Source of the DNA: Leptolyngbya sp. FACHB-60
GTDB lineage: Bacteria; Cyanobacteriota; Cyanobacteriia; Phormidesmidales; Phormidesmidaceae
Direction: 5' to 3'
Length of the DNA: 64,000 bases
Assembly: GCF_014695775.1 (NCBI RefSeq)
Contig: NZ_JACJOX010000026.1
Location: 62,001 to 126,000 of the forward strand
In this document: positions 22,061 through 31,658 of the stretch, piece by piece
How positions within the stretch are numbered: position 1 is the first letter of the stretch
Layout of the letters: every line of letters begins with the position of its first letter
Made by a program: the position numbers and the translations under genes
The notes under the pieces: generated by a model
The model's database searches: none
What the model was told of the DNA's origin: nothing
The model's input: the letters and a program-made list of their open reading frames with translations, nothing else

Positions 22061-22432
22061 ATGATGTTGGCACAGCGTTCCCGTCGAACAGCCGTCATTC
22101 TAGCGTGGCTAGGGGTGTTAGCCCCAGTATCCGGATTCCACAAGTTTTATCTGGGGCAGCCCGTCTGGGGCACCCTCTATTTGCTCCTAAGCTGGACGCC
22201 GATTCCTCGGGTTGCCTGTGCTATTGAGGGCTTTTTACTGCTGGCCCAACCTGCCGATGCGTTTGCCCCCATGGAGTCTTCCTCCAATCGGGCCAAGGTG
22301 GGCCTTGACCCTGCCCAGGTTAGCGCTCTTGGGGTTGCCCTGCGGGAGCTAGACACCCTGCGCCAGGAGGGGTTGATTTCGGAGCTGGAGTTTGAGCAGA
22401 AGCGCCGCCAGTTTTTAGATCAAGTGGCCTAG
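22061..22432 (+). CDS. TM2 domain protein with SHOCT tail
   Basis: 123 residues. Two hydrophobic segments with GFHKFYLGQPVWGTLYLLLS between them fit the TM2 domain; after a linker the end (LRELDTLRQEGLISELEFE) matches the SHOCT short-oligomerisation module. The frame has two ATGs (22061, 22064). It is ten bases ahead of the helix-hairpin-helix gene and probably shares its transcript. Cellular role unknown. Confidence 0.8.
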   Translation: MMLAQRSRRTAVILAWLGVLAPVSGFHKFYLGQPVWGTLYLLLSWTPIPRVACAIEGFLLLAQPADAFAPMESSSNRAKVGLDPAQVSALGVALRELDTLRQEGLISELEFEQKRRQFLDQVA

Positions 22433-22442
22433 GGATGCGACA

Positions 22443-22970
22443 GTGCTAAAACATTGGCAAGGCCTGAGGGCACAGTTACATCCTATGGCGGCTCGCTTGA
22501 GCCAACCGAGCTATCGGCTCCAGTCTTACCAGGAGGTTGAGGCGGCAGCCAAGCTGGGGTTCACTCTAGATGTAAACCGGGCGACGGTGGATGACTGGCT
22601 GCGGTTGCCGGGGCTGTCGATTCGCCAAGCCCAGGGGTTGGTGCGCCTGCGCCAAGCCGGGGTGCAGTTTAACTGCCTGGAGGATTTGGCGGCGGCATTG
22701 GGAACGGCCCCGACCCAGCTGACCCCCCTGGCTGCCGTGCTGTCGTTTTGCTATTACGAGGAGCACTGCGATACTTTGCCCACAGTAAGCCTCAACCAGG
22801 CTACGGTTTCCTGCCTGGTTCGTCTGCCGGGAGTGCCTGTGGCCTTAGCTGAGGCCATTGTGTGGGAGCGATCGCACCGTGGCCCCTACCAAGATTTAGC
22901 CGATCTACAAAAACGCCTGGGGCTACCCCCCGACTTGGTGCAGACCCTAATGTATTATTTACGCCCCTAA
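22443..22970 (+). CDS. ComEA-like helix-hairpin-helix protein
   Basis: 175 residues beginning with GTG at 22443. Two ComEA-type helix-hairpin-helix repeats are visible: DVNRATVDDWLRLPGLSIRQAQGLV near residues 45-68 and SLNQATVSCLVRLPGVPVALAEAIV near 115-140. Such motifs bind DNA non-specifically. There is no N-terminal membrane helix as in true ComEA, so a role in competence is unproven. It follows the TM2 gene closely. Confidence 0.75.
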   Translation: MLKHWQGLRAQLHPMAARLSQPSYRLQSYQEVEAAAKLGFTLDVNRATVDDWLRLPGLSIRQAQGLVRLRQAGVQFNCLEDLAAALGTAPTQLTPLAAVLSFCYYEEHCDTLPTVSLNQATVSCLVRLPGVPVALAEAIVWERSHRGPYQDLADLQKRLGLPPDLVQTLMYYLRP

Positions 22971-23324
22971 CTGTAGAGCTCAATAAGCTTTAGAAATAGC
23001 TGTAACAATGCTCACAAAAAAATAGCTGTTTCAATTTGTTTTGTGGAGCTGCCTAAAGAGCGATCGCACCTGTCATTGGGTTGATTTTATCGAGTGAATA
23101 GTTTCTTGGAAGACTAGAACAAAATTATAAATCGCGATCGCTGCTTAATCTTAAGTGCTTATGTAGTCGGATTCACAGCCTTTCTTGGCTATCCTAATCG
23201 AAACTTAATTTTCAGGAAGTATTGTCTAAGCAATAGGAAATGCTCTAGAACGTTAACCTAGGACTGAAAACCCTGTTTTTAATTCTTTTAAAGATAGCGA
23301 GTACTTTTTGCTGGAATTAACACC
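22971..23324. other. Intergenic leader region of phosphoketolase gene
   Basis: A 354-bp AT-rich stretch without an ORF. It holds two HIP1-type sites (near 23,060 and 23,135) and long A/T runs consistent with promoter and 5' UTR of the phosphoketolase gene. I see no clear riboswitch or terminator. No strong Shine-Dalgarno precedes the ATG at 23325. Confidence 0.5.
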
Positions 23325-25724
23325 ATGGTAGTAGCCTCCCCTCCCAAAACTAAGCCCCTCACCGATGAGGAACTGCGCAAAACGCACGCCTACTGGCGAG
23401 CCTGCAACTACCTCGCCGTAGGCATGATCTATCTGCGCAGTAACCCCCTGCTAAAGGAACCCCTCAAGGCTGAGCACGTCAAGCATCGCCTGCTGGGTCA
23501 TTGGGGGGCTTCGCCAGCCCTGAGCTTTACCTACATCCACTGCAACCGGCTGATTAAAAAGTACGACCTCAACATGATCTTTGTGGCTGGGCCAGGCCAC
23601 GGTGCTCCAGGGGTGCTGGGGCCGGTCTATTTAGAAGGCACCTACTCCGAGATCTATCCTGACAAAAGCCCCGATGAAGACGGCATGCGCCGCTTCTTCA
23701 AGCAGTTTTCGTTCCCTGGCCACATTGGCAGCCATGTCACCCCCGAAACCCCCGGGTCTATCCACGAGGGGGGCGAATTGGGCTATAGCCTCTCTCACTC
23801 CTTTGGGGCCGCCCTCGACAACCCCGAGTTAATCGTCGCCTGTGTCGTGGGAGACGGAGAGGCAGAAACGGGGGCCTTAGCCACCTCCTGGCACTCCAAC
23901 AAATTCATCAACCCGGCCCGCGATGGGGCAGTGCTGCCCATTCTCAACCTGAATGGTTACAAAATCGCCAACCCCAGTATTCTCTCCCGCATTTCCCACG
24001 AAGAGCTGGAGGCGCTGTTTGTGGGCTATGGCTACACGCCCTATTTTGTGGAGGGCAGTGACCCGGCCGAGGTGCATCAGCAAATGGCTGCGGTCATGGA
24101 AGAGTGCATTCTCAAAATCAAAGACATTCAGCAAAACGCTCGCGTCAATGGCAACCAGGAGCGCCCTCGCTGGCCGATGATTGTGCTGCGCACTCCCAAG
24201 GGCTGGACGGGGCCTAAGGAGGTGGATGGCCACAAAGTGGAGGGGTTTTGGCGAGCCCACCAGGTGCCTATGGGCGGCATGCACACCAACCCCGAACACC
24301 TGCGCTTGCTAGCAGAATGGATGCGCAGCTACGGCCCTGAGGAACTGTTCGACGAAAACGGTAGCCTAATTCCTGAGCTGAAGGATCTGGCCCCGGTGGG
24401 CCACCGCCGTATGAGCGATAACCCAAGCGCCAACGGCGGTATCCTGCGCAAGGCTCTGAAGATGCCCGAATTCCGCGAGTATGCGATCGACGTGCCTCGG
24501 CCCGGCAGTGTGGAGTTTGAGAACACTAAGGCCTTGGGCATTTTGATGCGCGAAATTATGCGCGACAACCCCAACAACTTCCGCCTGATGGGGCCAGATG
24601 AGACCGCTTCTAACCGGCTGAACCCGGTGTACGAGGTCTCCCAAAAGGCCTGGATGGCCGACTTTTTGCCTGAAGACCTCGACGGTGGCGAGCTGTCGCG
24701 CGACGGCCGAGTGATGGAAATGCTGAGCGAGCACACGCTTCAGGGCTGGCTGGAGGGCTATCTGCTCACCGGTCGCCACGGCCTGTTTCACAGCTACGAG
24801 GCCTTTGCCCACGTGGTCAGCTCGATGTTTAATCAGCATGCCAAGTGGCTAGATATCTGCAAAAACCATGTGCCCTGGCGGCGATCGGTGTCGTCACTCA
24901 ACATTCTGCTGTCGTCGCTGGTGTGGCGACAAGACCACAACGGCTTTAGCCACCAAGACCCCGGCTATGTCGATCTGGTGACTAACAAAAGCCCCGACGT
25001 GGTGCGGGTTTACTTTCCGCCCGATGCCAATTGCCTGCTGTCGGTGGCCGACCACTGCTTCCGCAGCATCGACTACATCAACGTGATTGTTTCTGACAAG
25101 CAGAACCACCTCCAGTACCTCGACATGGAGCAGGCGGTGACCCACTGCACCAAGGGCCTGGGTATTTGGGACTGGGCCAGCAACGATGACTGCGGCACCG
25201 AGCCGGATGCTCCCGACGTGGTGATGGCCTGCTGCGGCGACATTGTCACCAAAGAATCACTGGCGGCGACCGCTATTCTGCGGGAAGAGTTTCCCCAACT
25301 GAAGGTGCGGTTTGTCAACGTGGTTGATCTGTTTACCTTAATTTCGTCTGGGGAGCACCCCCACGGGCTCAGCGATCGCGACTTCGACTCGCTGTTTACC
25401 CCTGACAAGCCAATTATCTTCAACTTCCACGGCTATCCCTGGCTGATTCACAAGCTGGTGTATCGCCGCTCAAACCAAGACCGCATCCACGTGCGGGGCT
25501 ATAAAGAGCAGGGCAACATTAACACCCCGCTAGAGCTGGCGATTAACAACCAAATCGATCGCTTTAACCTGGTAATCGACGTGATTGATCGGGTGCCCAA
25601 GCTGGGTTCGGCGGCGGCTCATGTGAAGGAGAGGATGAAAAACAAGATCATCGAGTGCCTGACCTATGCCCACACCGAGGGCAAAGATCAGGATGAACTA
25701 GTCAACTGGCAGTGGCCCTACTAG
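23325..25724 (+). CDS. xpk: Xylulose-5-phosphate/fructose-6-phosphate phosphoketolase
   Basis: 799 residues, full length. The thiamine diphosphate/Mg site is seen in [16 protein letters not shown], and family blocks [30 protein letters not shown] (given in part) and FHSYEAFAH are intact. It cleaves xylulose-5-P (or fructose-6-P) with phosphate to acetyl-phosphate plus glyceraldehyde-3-P (or erythrose-4-P), giving cyanobacteria a carbon-saving route to acetyl-CoA in the dark. No acetate kinase or phosphotransacetylase is adjacent. It ends 15 bp from a convergent flavoprotein gene. Confidence 0.95.
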   Translation: MVVASPPKTKPLTDEELRKTHAYWRACNYLAVGMIYLRSNPLLKEPLKAEHVKHRLLGHWGASPALSFTYIHCNRLIKKYDLNMIFVAGPGHGAPGVLGPVYLEGTYSEIYPDKSPDEDGMRRFFKQFSFPGHIGSHVTPETPGSIHEGGELGYSLSHSFGAALDNPELIVACVVGDGEAETGALATSWHSNKFINPARDGAVLPILNLNGYKIANPSILSRISHEELEALFVGYGYTPYFVEGSDPAEVHQQMAAVMEECILKIKDIQQNARVNGNQERPRWPMIVLRTPKGWTGPKEVDGHKVEGFWRAHQVPMGGMHTNPEHLRLLAEWMRSYGPEELFDENGSLIPELKDLAPVGHRRMSDNPSANGGILRKALKMPEFREYAIDVPRPGSVEFENTKALGILMREIMRDNPNNFRLMGPDETASNRLNPVYEVSQKAWMADFLPEDLDGGELSRDGRVMEMLSEHTLQGWLEGYLLTGRHGLFHSYEAFAHVVSSMFNQHAKWLDICKNHVPWRRSVSSLNILLSSLVWRQDHNGFSHQDPGYVDLVTNKSPDVVRVYFPPDANCLLSVADHCFRSIDYINVIVSDKQNHLQYLDMEQAVTHCTKGLGIWDWASNDDCGTEPDAPDVVMACCGDIVTKESLAATAILREEFPQLKVRFVNVVDLFTLISSGEHPHGLSDRDFDSLFTPDKPIIFNFHGYPWLIHKLVYRRSNQDRIHVRGYKEQGNINTPLELAINNQIDRFNLVIDVIDRVPKLGSAAAHVKERMKNKIIECLTYAHTEGKDQDELVNWQWPY

Positions 25725-25738
25725 GGGCGGCGATACCT

Positions 25739-27124
25739 TCAAGTCGGCGGCAGCGGCTGCATTTCGCCCACCACAGTGGGGAGCAGCTCAGATACCGTGG
25801 GGTGAATAGGCACGGCCCTCTGTAGGGTGGTGTAGGGCTGATCGGCAGTCATGATGTCGATCAGCCCGTGAATGGCCTCATCGCCACCAACGCCCAAAAT
25901 TGCCGCCCCAAGAATGCGCTGGGTCTCAGCGTCGGCCAAGATTTTGATCAAGCCCTGGGTCTCGCCTTTCTCAATGGCGCGGCCCACTTTTGTCATCGGT
26001 CTGGTGCCCATGAGCAGTGGTCGCCCGGTGGCGCGAGCCTGGGCCTCGGTCATGCCGACGCGCCCTAGGGGTGGGTCAGTGTAGAGGGCGTAGGCGGGGA
26101 TGCGATCGCTCACCCGCCGAGTCTCGCCATCGAGCAGATTGGCGGCGACAATCTCAAAATCGTTGTAGGAGGTATGGGTGAATGCCCCCCGGCCATTGCA
26201 GTCGCCTAAGGCCCAAACGCCCGGCACGCTGGTGCGGAGCTGATTGTCAACGGTGATGTAGCCGTGCTCGTCTGTGGCTATACCAGCGCGATCGAGGCCC
26301 AAATCATCGGTGTTGGGCTGACGCCCCACCGCTAGCAGGACGTGGCTACCAATCACCTCGGGTTCGCCCTCGGTGCAGTCAAGGTGCACCGACGCGCCAT
26401 CAGCATGGGGGGCAAAGGCAATGCATTCGGCCCCCGTGCGCACCTGCACATCCTCGGCTTCGAGCATGTCTCGAATTGCGGTGGATACGTCTTCATCTTC
26501 CCGGGAAACCAGGCGCGGGCCTTTTTCAACCACCGTTACCGCTGCCCCAAAGCGACGGTAAATTTGGGCAAACTCTAGGCCGATGTAGCTGCCACCCACT
26601 ATCACCAAATGACGGGGCAGACTGTCGAGCGCCAGCATGGAGGTATTGGTCAGATAGTCAATCTTCTCAATGCCGGGCATTTTGGGCACCCGCGCCCGCC
26701 CGCCCACGTTGATGAAAATTTGCGGCGCGGTCAGGAGTTCGTCGCCGACCTGTAGGGTGTTTGCGCTTTCAAAGCGGGCCTGACCACGGAACACGGTCAA
26801 GCGCTCCATGCTGCCGAGCCAGGCCTCTACCCCGCTGCGGGAGTTGGCAACCACGGCATTGGTTCGCGCCTTGACCTGGGCTATATCGACCTCGATCGCA
26901 CCCGAGATCACCACACCGTAGTCGGCGGCGCGGCGGGCTAGGTGAGCAGCATAGGCACTAGCGACCAAGGTTTTAGTCGGCGTGCAGCCGGTGTTGACGC
27001 AGGTGCCGCCAAACAGATGGCGCTCGACTAGCGCTACGGTCATGCCCGCCGCAGTTAGCCGTCCGGCCAGCGATGGCCCCGCCTGGCCAGCCCCAATAAT
27101 TAGCGCATCAAAGGATTGAGTCAT
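25739..27124 (-). CDS. Mercuric-reductase-like pyridine nucleotide-disulfide oxidoreductase
   Basis: 461 residues. The N-terminal FAD site reads IIGAGQAGPSLAGRL; the redox-active disulfide is GGTCVNTGCTPTK (about 39-51); the NAD(P)H site is VIVGGSYIGLEFAQ; the dimerisation domain ends with IHPTVSELLP. The metal-binding N-terminal HMA domain and C-terminal CC pair of true MerA are absent, so mercury reduction is unlikely and the physiological substrate is unknown. The start codon overlaps the stop of the upstream DUF4126-like gene by one base (TAATG), so translation is coupled. Confidence 0.85.
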   Translation of the reverse strand: MTQSFDALIIGAGQAGPSLAGRLTAAGMTVALVERHLFGGTCVNTGCTPTKTLVASAYAAHLARRAADYGVVISGAIEVDIAQVKARTNAVVANSRSGVEAWLGSMERLTVFRGQARFESANTLQVGDELLTAPQIFINVGGRARVPKMPGIEKIDYLTNTSMLALDSLPRHLVIVGGSYIGLEFAQIYRRFGAAVTVVEKGPRLVSREDEDVSTAIRDMLEAEDVQVRTGAECIAFAPHADGASVHLDCTEGEPEVIGSHVLLAVGRQPNTDDLGLDRAGIATDEHGYITVDNQLRTSVPGVWALGDCNGRGAFTHTSYNDFEIVAANLLDGETRRVSDRIPAYALYTDPPLGRVGMTEAQARATGRPLLMGTRPMTKVGRAIEKGETQGLIKILADAETQRILGAAILGVGGDEAIHGLIDIMTADQPYTTLQRAVPIHPTVSELLPTVVGEMQPLPPT

Positions 27125-27435
27125 TACAGCAGCCCCACAACTAAAACTCCGCCGACGATGGCGATCGCCGCCCCTGAGATAGCGCCACTGAGAATGCGAT
27201 CGCCAAACTGAACCGGAACCTTACGACTTAGCGTAAAAAGAAGTTGGTCGGTGACGAATTCGCCCAGTGCCAGCGCTGACAAGATCCAGGGGGTGAAGCG
27301 GTAGCCCAGGAGGGCGAGCCAGCTGCCGGTTAGGTTGAGGTAGCCCAGGTAGGCGGCCCAGCTGATCGCGGCGATCGCGGTCATGGTGCGTAGACCTGCG
27401 ATGATGCTTATCAGCAGCGCCAGCAAGTAAACCAT
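27124..27435 (-). CDS. DUF4126-like small membrane protein, short form
   Basis: 103 residues with three to four hydrophobic helices. The motif AGLRTMTAIAAISWAAYLG and the segment GEFVTDQL...FGDRILSGAISGAA match the DUF4126 family as I remember it. Family members usually continue for another 40 or more residues; this one stops at VVGGVLVVGLL-like sequence, directly coupled (TAATG) to the flavoprotein gene. It may be a naturally short variant or a truncated one. Function unknown. Confidence 0.7.
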   Translation of the reverse strand: MVYLLALLISIIAGLRTMTAIAAISWAAYLGYLNLTGSWLALLGYRFTPWILSALALGEFVTDQLLFTLSRKVPVQFGDRILSGAISGAAIAIVGGVLVVGLL

Positions 27436-27567
27436 AAGGGAGCCTCAACAGTTTTGCATCTAACATGTTCGCCCAGCCTCTGAGCTATCTAGCTTAGAAC
27501 TTATAGATAGACCGGTTATTGCTTACATCCTGCTGGTGTAGATTTTAGTAGCTCAAGGTTAAGAATA

Positions 27568-27750
27568 ATACCAACTCTGATTATTCATGGCACAGAAGAT
27601 TGTGTTTTACCCTATGCCCATGGCTTGGCATTGCAAGCAGAGATTCAGGGGGCTGTATTACTACCATTGCTTGGAACAGGACACGAACTACATCGCGCTG
27701 ATTGGCCTGTCATTCTTGAAGCTATAGAGCAGCAAACCGTATCACGGTGA
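27568..27750 (+). pseudogene. Remnant: C-terminal piece of an alpha/beta hydrolase
   Basis: The plus frame from about 27568 reads [19 protein letters not shown], then [13 protein letters not shown] and ends with TGA at 27748. This is the end of an alpha/beta-hydrolase: strand, acid-bearing HGTED loop and the catalytic histidine in GHE. There is no start codon or N-terminal half; the frame is closed by TAG at 27508. It is too short for a gene and is read as a decayed fragment. Confidence 0.7.
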
Positions 27751-27765
27751 GATACAGATATATAA

Positions 27766-27803
27766 AAAAATCTCCTTTCCTCAACTGAGGAAAGGAGATT
27801 TTT
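27766..27803. terminator. Bidirectional terminator with 17-bp perfect stem
   Basis: AAAAATCTCCTTTCCTC (27766-27782) is an exact complement of GAGGAAAGGAGATTTTT (27787-27803), loop AACT. T-runs flank both strands. It would end the DUF1328 gene on the minus strand and any transcript from the hydrolase remnant on the plus strand. Confidence 0.9.
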
Positions 27804-27848
27804 AACACAAGACTAAGGTGTTTCTAAACAATCGCTGGCTGCAAAAGC

Positions 27849-28013
27849 CTAGGCGCGCTTGAGGAGATTCATGATCAGAGACACGACAAAGATAGCCAGG
27901 AAAATGTAGAACAAAATTTGGGCAATGCCTGCGGCGGTGCCAGCTACGCCACTAAACCCAAAGAACGCGGCAATCAAAGCTACGACCAGGAAAATCAACG
28001 CGTAACGCAGCAT
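27849..28013 (-). CDS. DUF1328 family small membrane protein
   Basis: 54 residues, almost all in two hydrophobic helices: [19 protein letters not shown], then a [11 protein letters not shown] turn and [19 protein letters not shown]. This is the whole DUF1328 (YtjA-like) family, often stress induced, function unknown. ATG at 28013 has GGAG seven bases upstream; a longer frame to 28046 is not needed. A strong terminator follows. Confidence 0.85.
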   Translation of the reverse strand: MLRYALIFLVVALIAAFFGFSGVAGTAAGIAQILFYIFLAIFVVSLIMNLLKRA

Positions 28014-28277
28014 GGGTGTTCTCCAAAACTGGGGACAGGAACTCAATTGTCTCGACTGATGCGACCATTATCGAGACGGGTGAGCTAACCATACATCTCC
28101 CCTACGGTCACTCCTGATCTCTAGTTAATGACGTAGGCGAAAACGACCGATATCTATCCCAATAGAGAGACAAGATTACTGAATACAGGTGTAGCTCAAC
28201 AATTCAACGTATCTCACAGGGGCAAACAGCCGTTTGCTCGGCCCAAATTCATGCCACCGTTCAGCAACGCCGAGAGG

Positions 28278-29273
28278 CTAGCGAGATTGAAAGTTGTTCT
28301 GCACCATTCGACCCTCGCTACGGTTGGCTGCCCGATCGAGCGATTCAATTTCTCCACTGTCTAATCGCCAGCCCAGGGCATCGGTGTTTTGCTGAGCTTG
28401 AGCTAGGGTTTTGGCCCCTGGAATTGGCATTGTGCCTTTGCAAATGCACCAGTTGAGGGCCACCTGGGCCGAGGTTTTTTGGCGGTGGGCGGCGATCGCC
28501 CCCAGCACATCTAGTAACGGCTGAATTTTGGGCAACAGTCGGCGGAACAACAGGCCCCGCAGGCCTGAAGGAAACGGCCCCTGCGCCGAGTATTTGCCGG
28601 TCAGCAACCCCAGCGCTAAGGGGCTATAGGCGATCAGACGAATGCCTAGCTCATCGCAGAGATCCTTCAGGCCCAGCTCGGTGACCGGGTAGGTGGACAG
28701 CAGCGAATACTGCACTTGCAGCGTGGCGATCGCCAGCCCCCGCTCCTGAAACCGCTGGTGGGCCAGCCTGAGCCGCTTGGGGCCAAAGTTCGACAGGCCC
28801 ACGGCCTTAGCTTGGCCCTGCGCGCACAACTCCATCAGCCCGTCGAGAAATGGCCCTTCCTGCCAGGGGGCGTAGTTGGCGGTAGACCAGTGCATCTGGG
28901 CCAGGTCGATGGGGCGACCCAGCCGCTCGACGGAGGCGGCTCCGGCTTTCACCACCGACCCGGCGGTGAGCCGCCAGGGGTAGGCGGCTAGCTTCGTCGC
29001 TAGGCAGAGGGAATCTCGGTTTGGCCCCGTGTAGCTCTGGGCAAATTGCCCCAGCAAAACTTCGCTGCGACCATTTAGCCGCCCGGTGCCGTAGGAGTCG
29101 CCGCTGTCGAACAGAGTAACGCCGTGGCTGAGGCAGTGGTCAAAGACCTGTTGCAGCTCGCCATCCATGGCTGGGTCGTAGCCCCACAGCAGCCGGTTGC
29201 CCCAGGCCCAGGTGCCGCAGCCCATCTCGGGCAGGGTCAGGGGCGATCGCAAATCCGGTGCAGAGAGGGTCAT
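28278..29273 (-). CDS. Aldo/keto reductase
   Basis: 331 residues from ATG 29273 (MTLSAPDLRSP); a longer open frame to 29612 overlaps the ogt gene and is not real. The TIM-barrel family residues are visible: Asp and Tyr in FDSGDSYGTGRL, Lys in ATKLAAYPW, His in AQMHWSTAN, and the C-terminal NADPH site with IPGAKTLAQAQQN. It reduces aldehydes or ketones with NADPH; substrate unknown. It follows ogt on the same strand with a 60-bp gap. Confidence 0.85.
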   Translation of the reverse strand: MTLSAPDLRSPLTLPEMGCGTWAWGNRLLWGYDPAMDGELQQVFDHCLSHGVTLFDSGDSYGTGRLNGRSEVLLGQFAQSYTGPNRDSLCLATKLAAYPWRLTAGSVVKAGAASVERLGRPIDLAQMHWSTANYAPWQEGPFLDGLMELCAQGQAKAVGLSNFGPKRLRLAHQRFQERGLAIATLQVQYSLLSTYPVTELGLKDLCDELGIRLIAYSPLALGLLTGKYSAQGPFPSGLRGLLFRRLLPKIQPLLDVLGAIAAHRQKTSAQVALNWCICKGTMPIPGAKTLAQAQQNTDALGWRLDSGEIESLDRAANRSEGRMVQNNFQSR

Positions 29274-29335
29274 GGGGTACGCCAAGGGAAACGGCCATCT
29301 CTCATTATTCCAGGCTGGGTGGCCCCGATATGTAC

Positions 29336-29890
29336 CTAAAGCCCTAGCGCTAATTCCTGCTGGGTTGAGCCCCGGTTGGCTAAATCTACGCCTTCGTGGT
29401 GCAGTAGCCACTGCTTGCGCTCTAGGCCGCCCGCGTAGCCAATGAGCTGGCCGTTGGTGCCGACAACACGGTGGCAGGGCAGAGCGATCGCTACGGGGTT
29501 GAGCGAGTTGGTCATGCCCACCGCCCGATAGGCCGTGGGTTTGCCCAATTTTGCCGCCAGTTCGCCGTAGGTAGTCACTGTGCCAGCGGGGATCTGGCGC
29601 AGCGCTAGCCACACCTGCTGCTGAAACGCGGTGCCCCCAGGGTTGACAGGCACCGAGTCGAAACTGTGCAAATCGCCCGCTAGGTAGGCTCTGAGGCGAT
29701 CGCTAAAGCCCTGGGGGTTGGTGCAGGGCTTTAGCGTGACTGCCGTAAACCGCTTGTTGAGTAAGGTCAGCAGGCGAGTTTCATAGCCGGCAAAGTCGAG
29801 GGCGCAGAGCGACACGCCATCGGACACCAGCACAATATCGCCGATCGCAGAGGGCAGGGTGTCAATCCAGAGTTCGGTGGGCACAGGCAT
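29336..29890 (-). CDS. ogt: Methylated-DNA-protein-cysteine S-methyltransferase
   Basis: 184 residues. The methyl-accepting cysteine lies in the family hallmark IALPCHRVVGTNGQLIGYAGG, preceded by the helix-turn-helix AAKLGKPTAYRAVG and the Asn hinge in MTNSLNP. It transfers methyl from O6-methylguanine to its own cysteine in a single suicidal reaction, repairing alkylation damage. The N-terminal ribonuclease-like domain is present. It is the last gene on the chromosomal side of the tRNA-Ser attachment site. Confidence 0.92.
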   Translation of the reverse strand: MPVPTELWIDTLPSAIGDIVLVSDGVSLCALDFAGYETRLLTLLNKRFTAVTLKPCTNPQGFSDRLRAYLAGDLHSFDSVPVNPGGTAFQQQVWLALRQIPAGTVTTYGELAAKLGKPTAYRAVGMTNSLNPVAIALPCHRVVGTNGQLIGYAGGLERKQWLLHHEGVDLANRGSTQQELALGL

Positions 29891-30090
29891 TTCGGCAAGA
29901 ACGTTGCTAAATCGGGGAATGAACCCTTGGTTAATCCACTAATAGCCTGATCGATGCGATCATGCCAAAAATTCGCTCTAATTCTGAACTAATTTTCTAT
30001 GCAATCACGGCAGTTTTCTACAGCAAAGCTGCCGTAATTGACATTTGAGCCAATGACCGCATGGTGAGCTGCAAGCTTGAAACCACAGTA

Positions 30091-30146
30091 CGGAGAGGGA
30101 GGGATTCGAACCCTCGGTCCTTGCGGACACCCGATTTCAAGTCGGG
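30091..30146 (-). tRNA. tRNA-Ser(UGA) 3' fragment, phage attachment site
   Basis: On the minus strand the sequence has an anticodon arm (stem CCCGA/TCGGG, loop CTTGAAA, anticodon UGA), the long class II variable arm (GTCC/GGAC), the T arm (GAGGG/CCCTC with TTCGAAT) and the 3' acceptor strand CCTCTCC plus discriminator G. The 5' acceptor strand and D arm that should precede it are absent; unrelated sequence stands there and the integrase gene begins 90 bp on. It is therefore the tRNA-fragment side of an integrated element, with the whole gene expected at the other end. Confidence 0.8.
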
Positions 30147-30235
30147 TATACCAATCCCCGGAAAAGGTTGACTGATGGGTGTTCTAGCCCTGGTGGTAAA
30201 CGGTTATCCCCGACCTACCACCATTTTTACCACCC

Positions 30236-31318
30236 ATGCGTTCAAAAGTTGGCATCACATCCAGTCATGGAGCCCTTCAACTACGGTTCCTTTGGGGAGG
30301 CAAGCGGAAGTATTTGTCAATTGGTCTACGGGAGGGGCTAGACGGCAGGGAGTTGGCTCAGCTCAAAGCTCAGCTTCTAGAACATGACTTGGCTTATGAC
30401 TGCGTAGACAAAACTTTCAACCGTTATCGGATCCAACCTCCTAAGAAAAAAGAACCAGAGAAGGTTCTCCCGATCTTAACCCTGGCAGAGCTTTGGGCAA
30501 GGTATCTGGTCTTTAAGGCTCCGCAGGTTAGTCCCACCACGCTGGATGGGCAGTACAAAACTGTCTCGAACCATCTAAAGTCCTGCCCCAGTACAAAACC
30601 TGAGCAAGCGATAGCGGTTAGGGACTGGCTACTTAGCCACTACACCCGAGACTCATCGCGGCGCACCCTCGTCCAGTTGAACGCGTGCTGTAGGTGGGCC
30701 ATCCAGTCCCAGTTAATAAAAGGTAACCCTTTTCTTGGGCTGGCTGAGGAACTTAGAAAGAGCCCACCTACAAGTTGTCGCCCGTTCGCTCCCGATGAGA
30801 CTGCGGCCATCCTTAAGTCATTCGAAGGATCAGTCTATTACCCCATAGTGAAATTTCTCTTCCTAACAGGCACAAGAACCGGAGAAGCTAGAGGAATACG
30901 CTGGAGACACGTTAGGGAAGAACACTTAAAAATCTATGAATCTCTGTCAGGGGCAAAAAATCGCATTACCGACACTAAGACCCATAGAGCTAGAAAGCTA
31001 CCCTGTAACGATCAGCTTCACCAATTTCTTCAAACTTTGAGGCCAGCTGAAGCTAAGCCAGAAGATTTGCTATTTAACGTTCCAAACTTAAGAGCCTTTC
31101 AAGCTGGATGGCAGCGGCGGGTTACTCGATTGGTATCCCAAGGTCTAGTGGCCGAATATCGTTCGCAGTATCACACTAGGCATACCTTCGCGACTAATTG
31201 CCTAGAGGCTGGAGTGCCCATTCGACAAGTAGCCGAGTGGTTGGGCGACAGCCCTGAAACAGTACTCAAACATTATGCTGGAATAATCCACCAATACGTC
31301 CCGCCTGAGAATCTTTAA
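30236..31318 (+). CDS. Tyrosine recombinase/integrase
   Basis: 360 residues. The C-terminal catalytic domain has the first Arg in FLTGTRTGEARGI, the HTRH block (QYHTRHTFATNCLEAG) with the second Arg, and the nucleophilic Tyr in VLKHYAGI. The N-terminal half is a SAM-like core-binding domain. It lies 90 bp from the tRNA-Ser fragment, which is the usual pairing for site-specific integration in tRNA genes. The region just upstream (near 30,190-30,236) has a GGTGGTAAA...TTTACCACC inverted repeat that could be an arm site. Confidence 0.9.
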   Translation: MRSKVGITSSHGALQLRFLWGGKRKYLSIGLREGLDGRELAQLKAQLLEHDLAYDCVDKTFNRYRIQPPKKKEPEKVLPILTLAELWARYLVFKAPQVSPTTLDGQYKTVSNHLKSCPSTKPEQAIAVRDWLLSHYTRDSSRRTLVQLNACCRWAIQSQLIKGNPFLGLAEELRKSPPTSCRPFAPDETAAILKSFEGSVYYPIVKFLFLTGTRTGEARGIRWRHVREEHLKIYESLSGAKNRITDTKTHRARKLPCNDQLHQFLQTLRPAEAKPEDLLFNVPNLRAFQAGWQRRVTRLVSQGLVAEYRSQYHTRHTFATNCLEAGVPIRQVAEWLGDSPETVLKHYAGIIHQYVPPENL

Positions 31319-31331
31319 CCTCATTAATGAA

Positions 31332-31658
31332 ATGAAAAAGACTTACACACTCTGGTGTCAATACTGCAACTCACCGTTCACAGCCACTTATAAGGAAAAA
31401 CGTTGCTGTTCCCACGAATGTAGTGTAAATCTTCGTAGGAGAAAACGAAGTCGCTGGGCACGCCATCAGGCAGCGTATCGAGACCCAATAATAGAAATAC
31501 TGATGTTCTTGGATTGTAAGCCCAGCGAATTAAAGCAACATTTCGCTGAACTTCAAGTGGAAATTCCAGACCAGAATATTTGGATAGGACTCCACGGTCA
31601 ATCCTGTCCTCTTACGCTAGAACCCTGGCGGCACGATAATGGCACCTCAGAAGTTTGA
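31332..31658 (+). CDS. Small zinc-finger-like hypothetical protein
   Basis: 108 residues following the integrase stop by 13 bases. The N-terminus has CQYCNSPFTATYKEKRCCSH with a further EC, a C4-type treble-clef/zinc ribbon pattern, followed by a basic RRRKRSRWARH stretch suited to DNA binding. The C-terminal half has no feature I know. Probably co-transcribed with the integrase; a directionality factor is possible but unproven. Confidence 0.6.
   Translation: MKKTYTLWCQYCNSPFTATYKEKRCCSHECSVNLRRRKRSRWARHQAAYRDPIIEILMFLDCKPSELKQHFAELQVEIPDQNIWIGLHGQSCPLTLEPWRHDNGTSEV

Noticed and set aside
25739..27124. True mercuric reductase (merA)
   Set aside because: Lacks the N-terminal HMA domain and the C-terminal cysteine pair, and no mer genes are adjacent.
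28278..29612. Long form of the aldo/keto reductase (444 aa)
   Set aside because: The first 113 residues overlap ogt in another frame and show no AKR homology; ATG 29273 gives the family start.
30091..30180. A complete tRNA-Ser gene
   Set aside because: The 3' part is perfect, but the sequence ahead of the anticodon stem cannot form a D arm or pair with the CCTCTCC acceptor strand.
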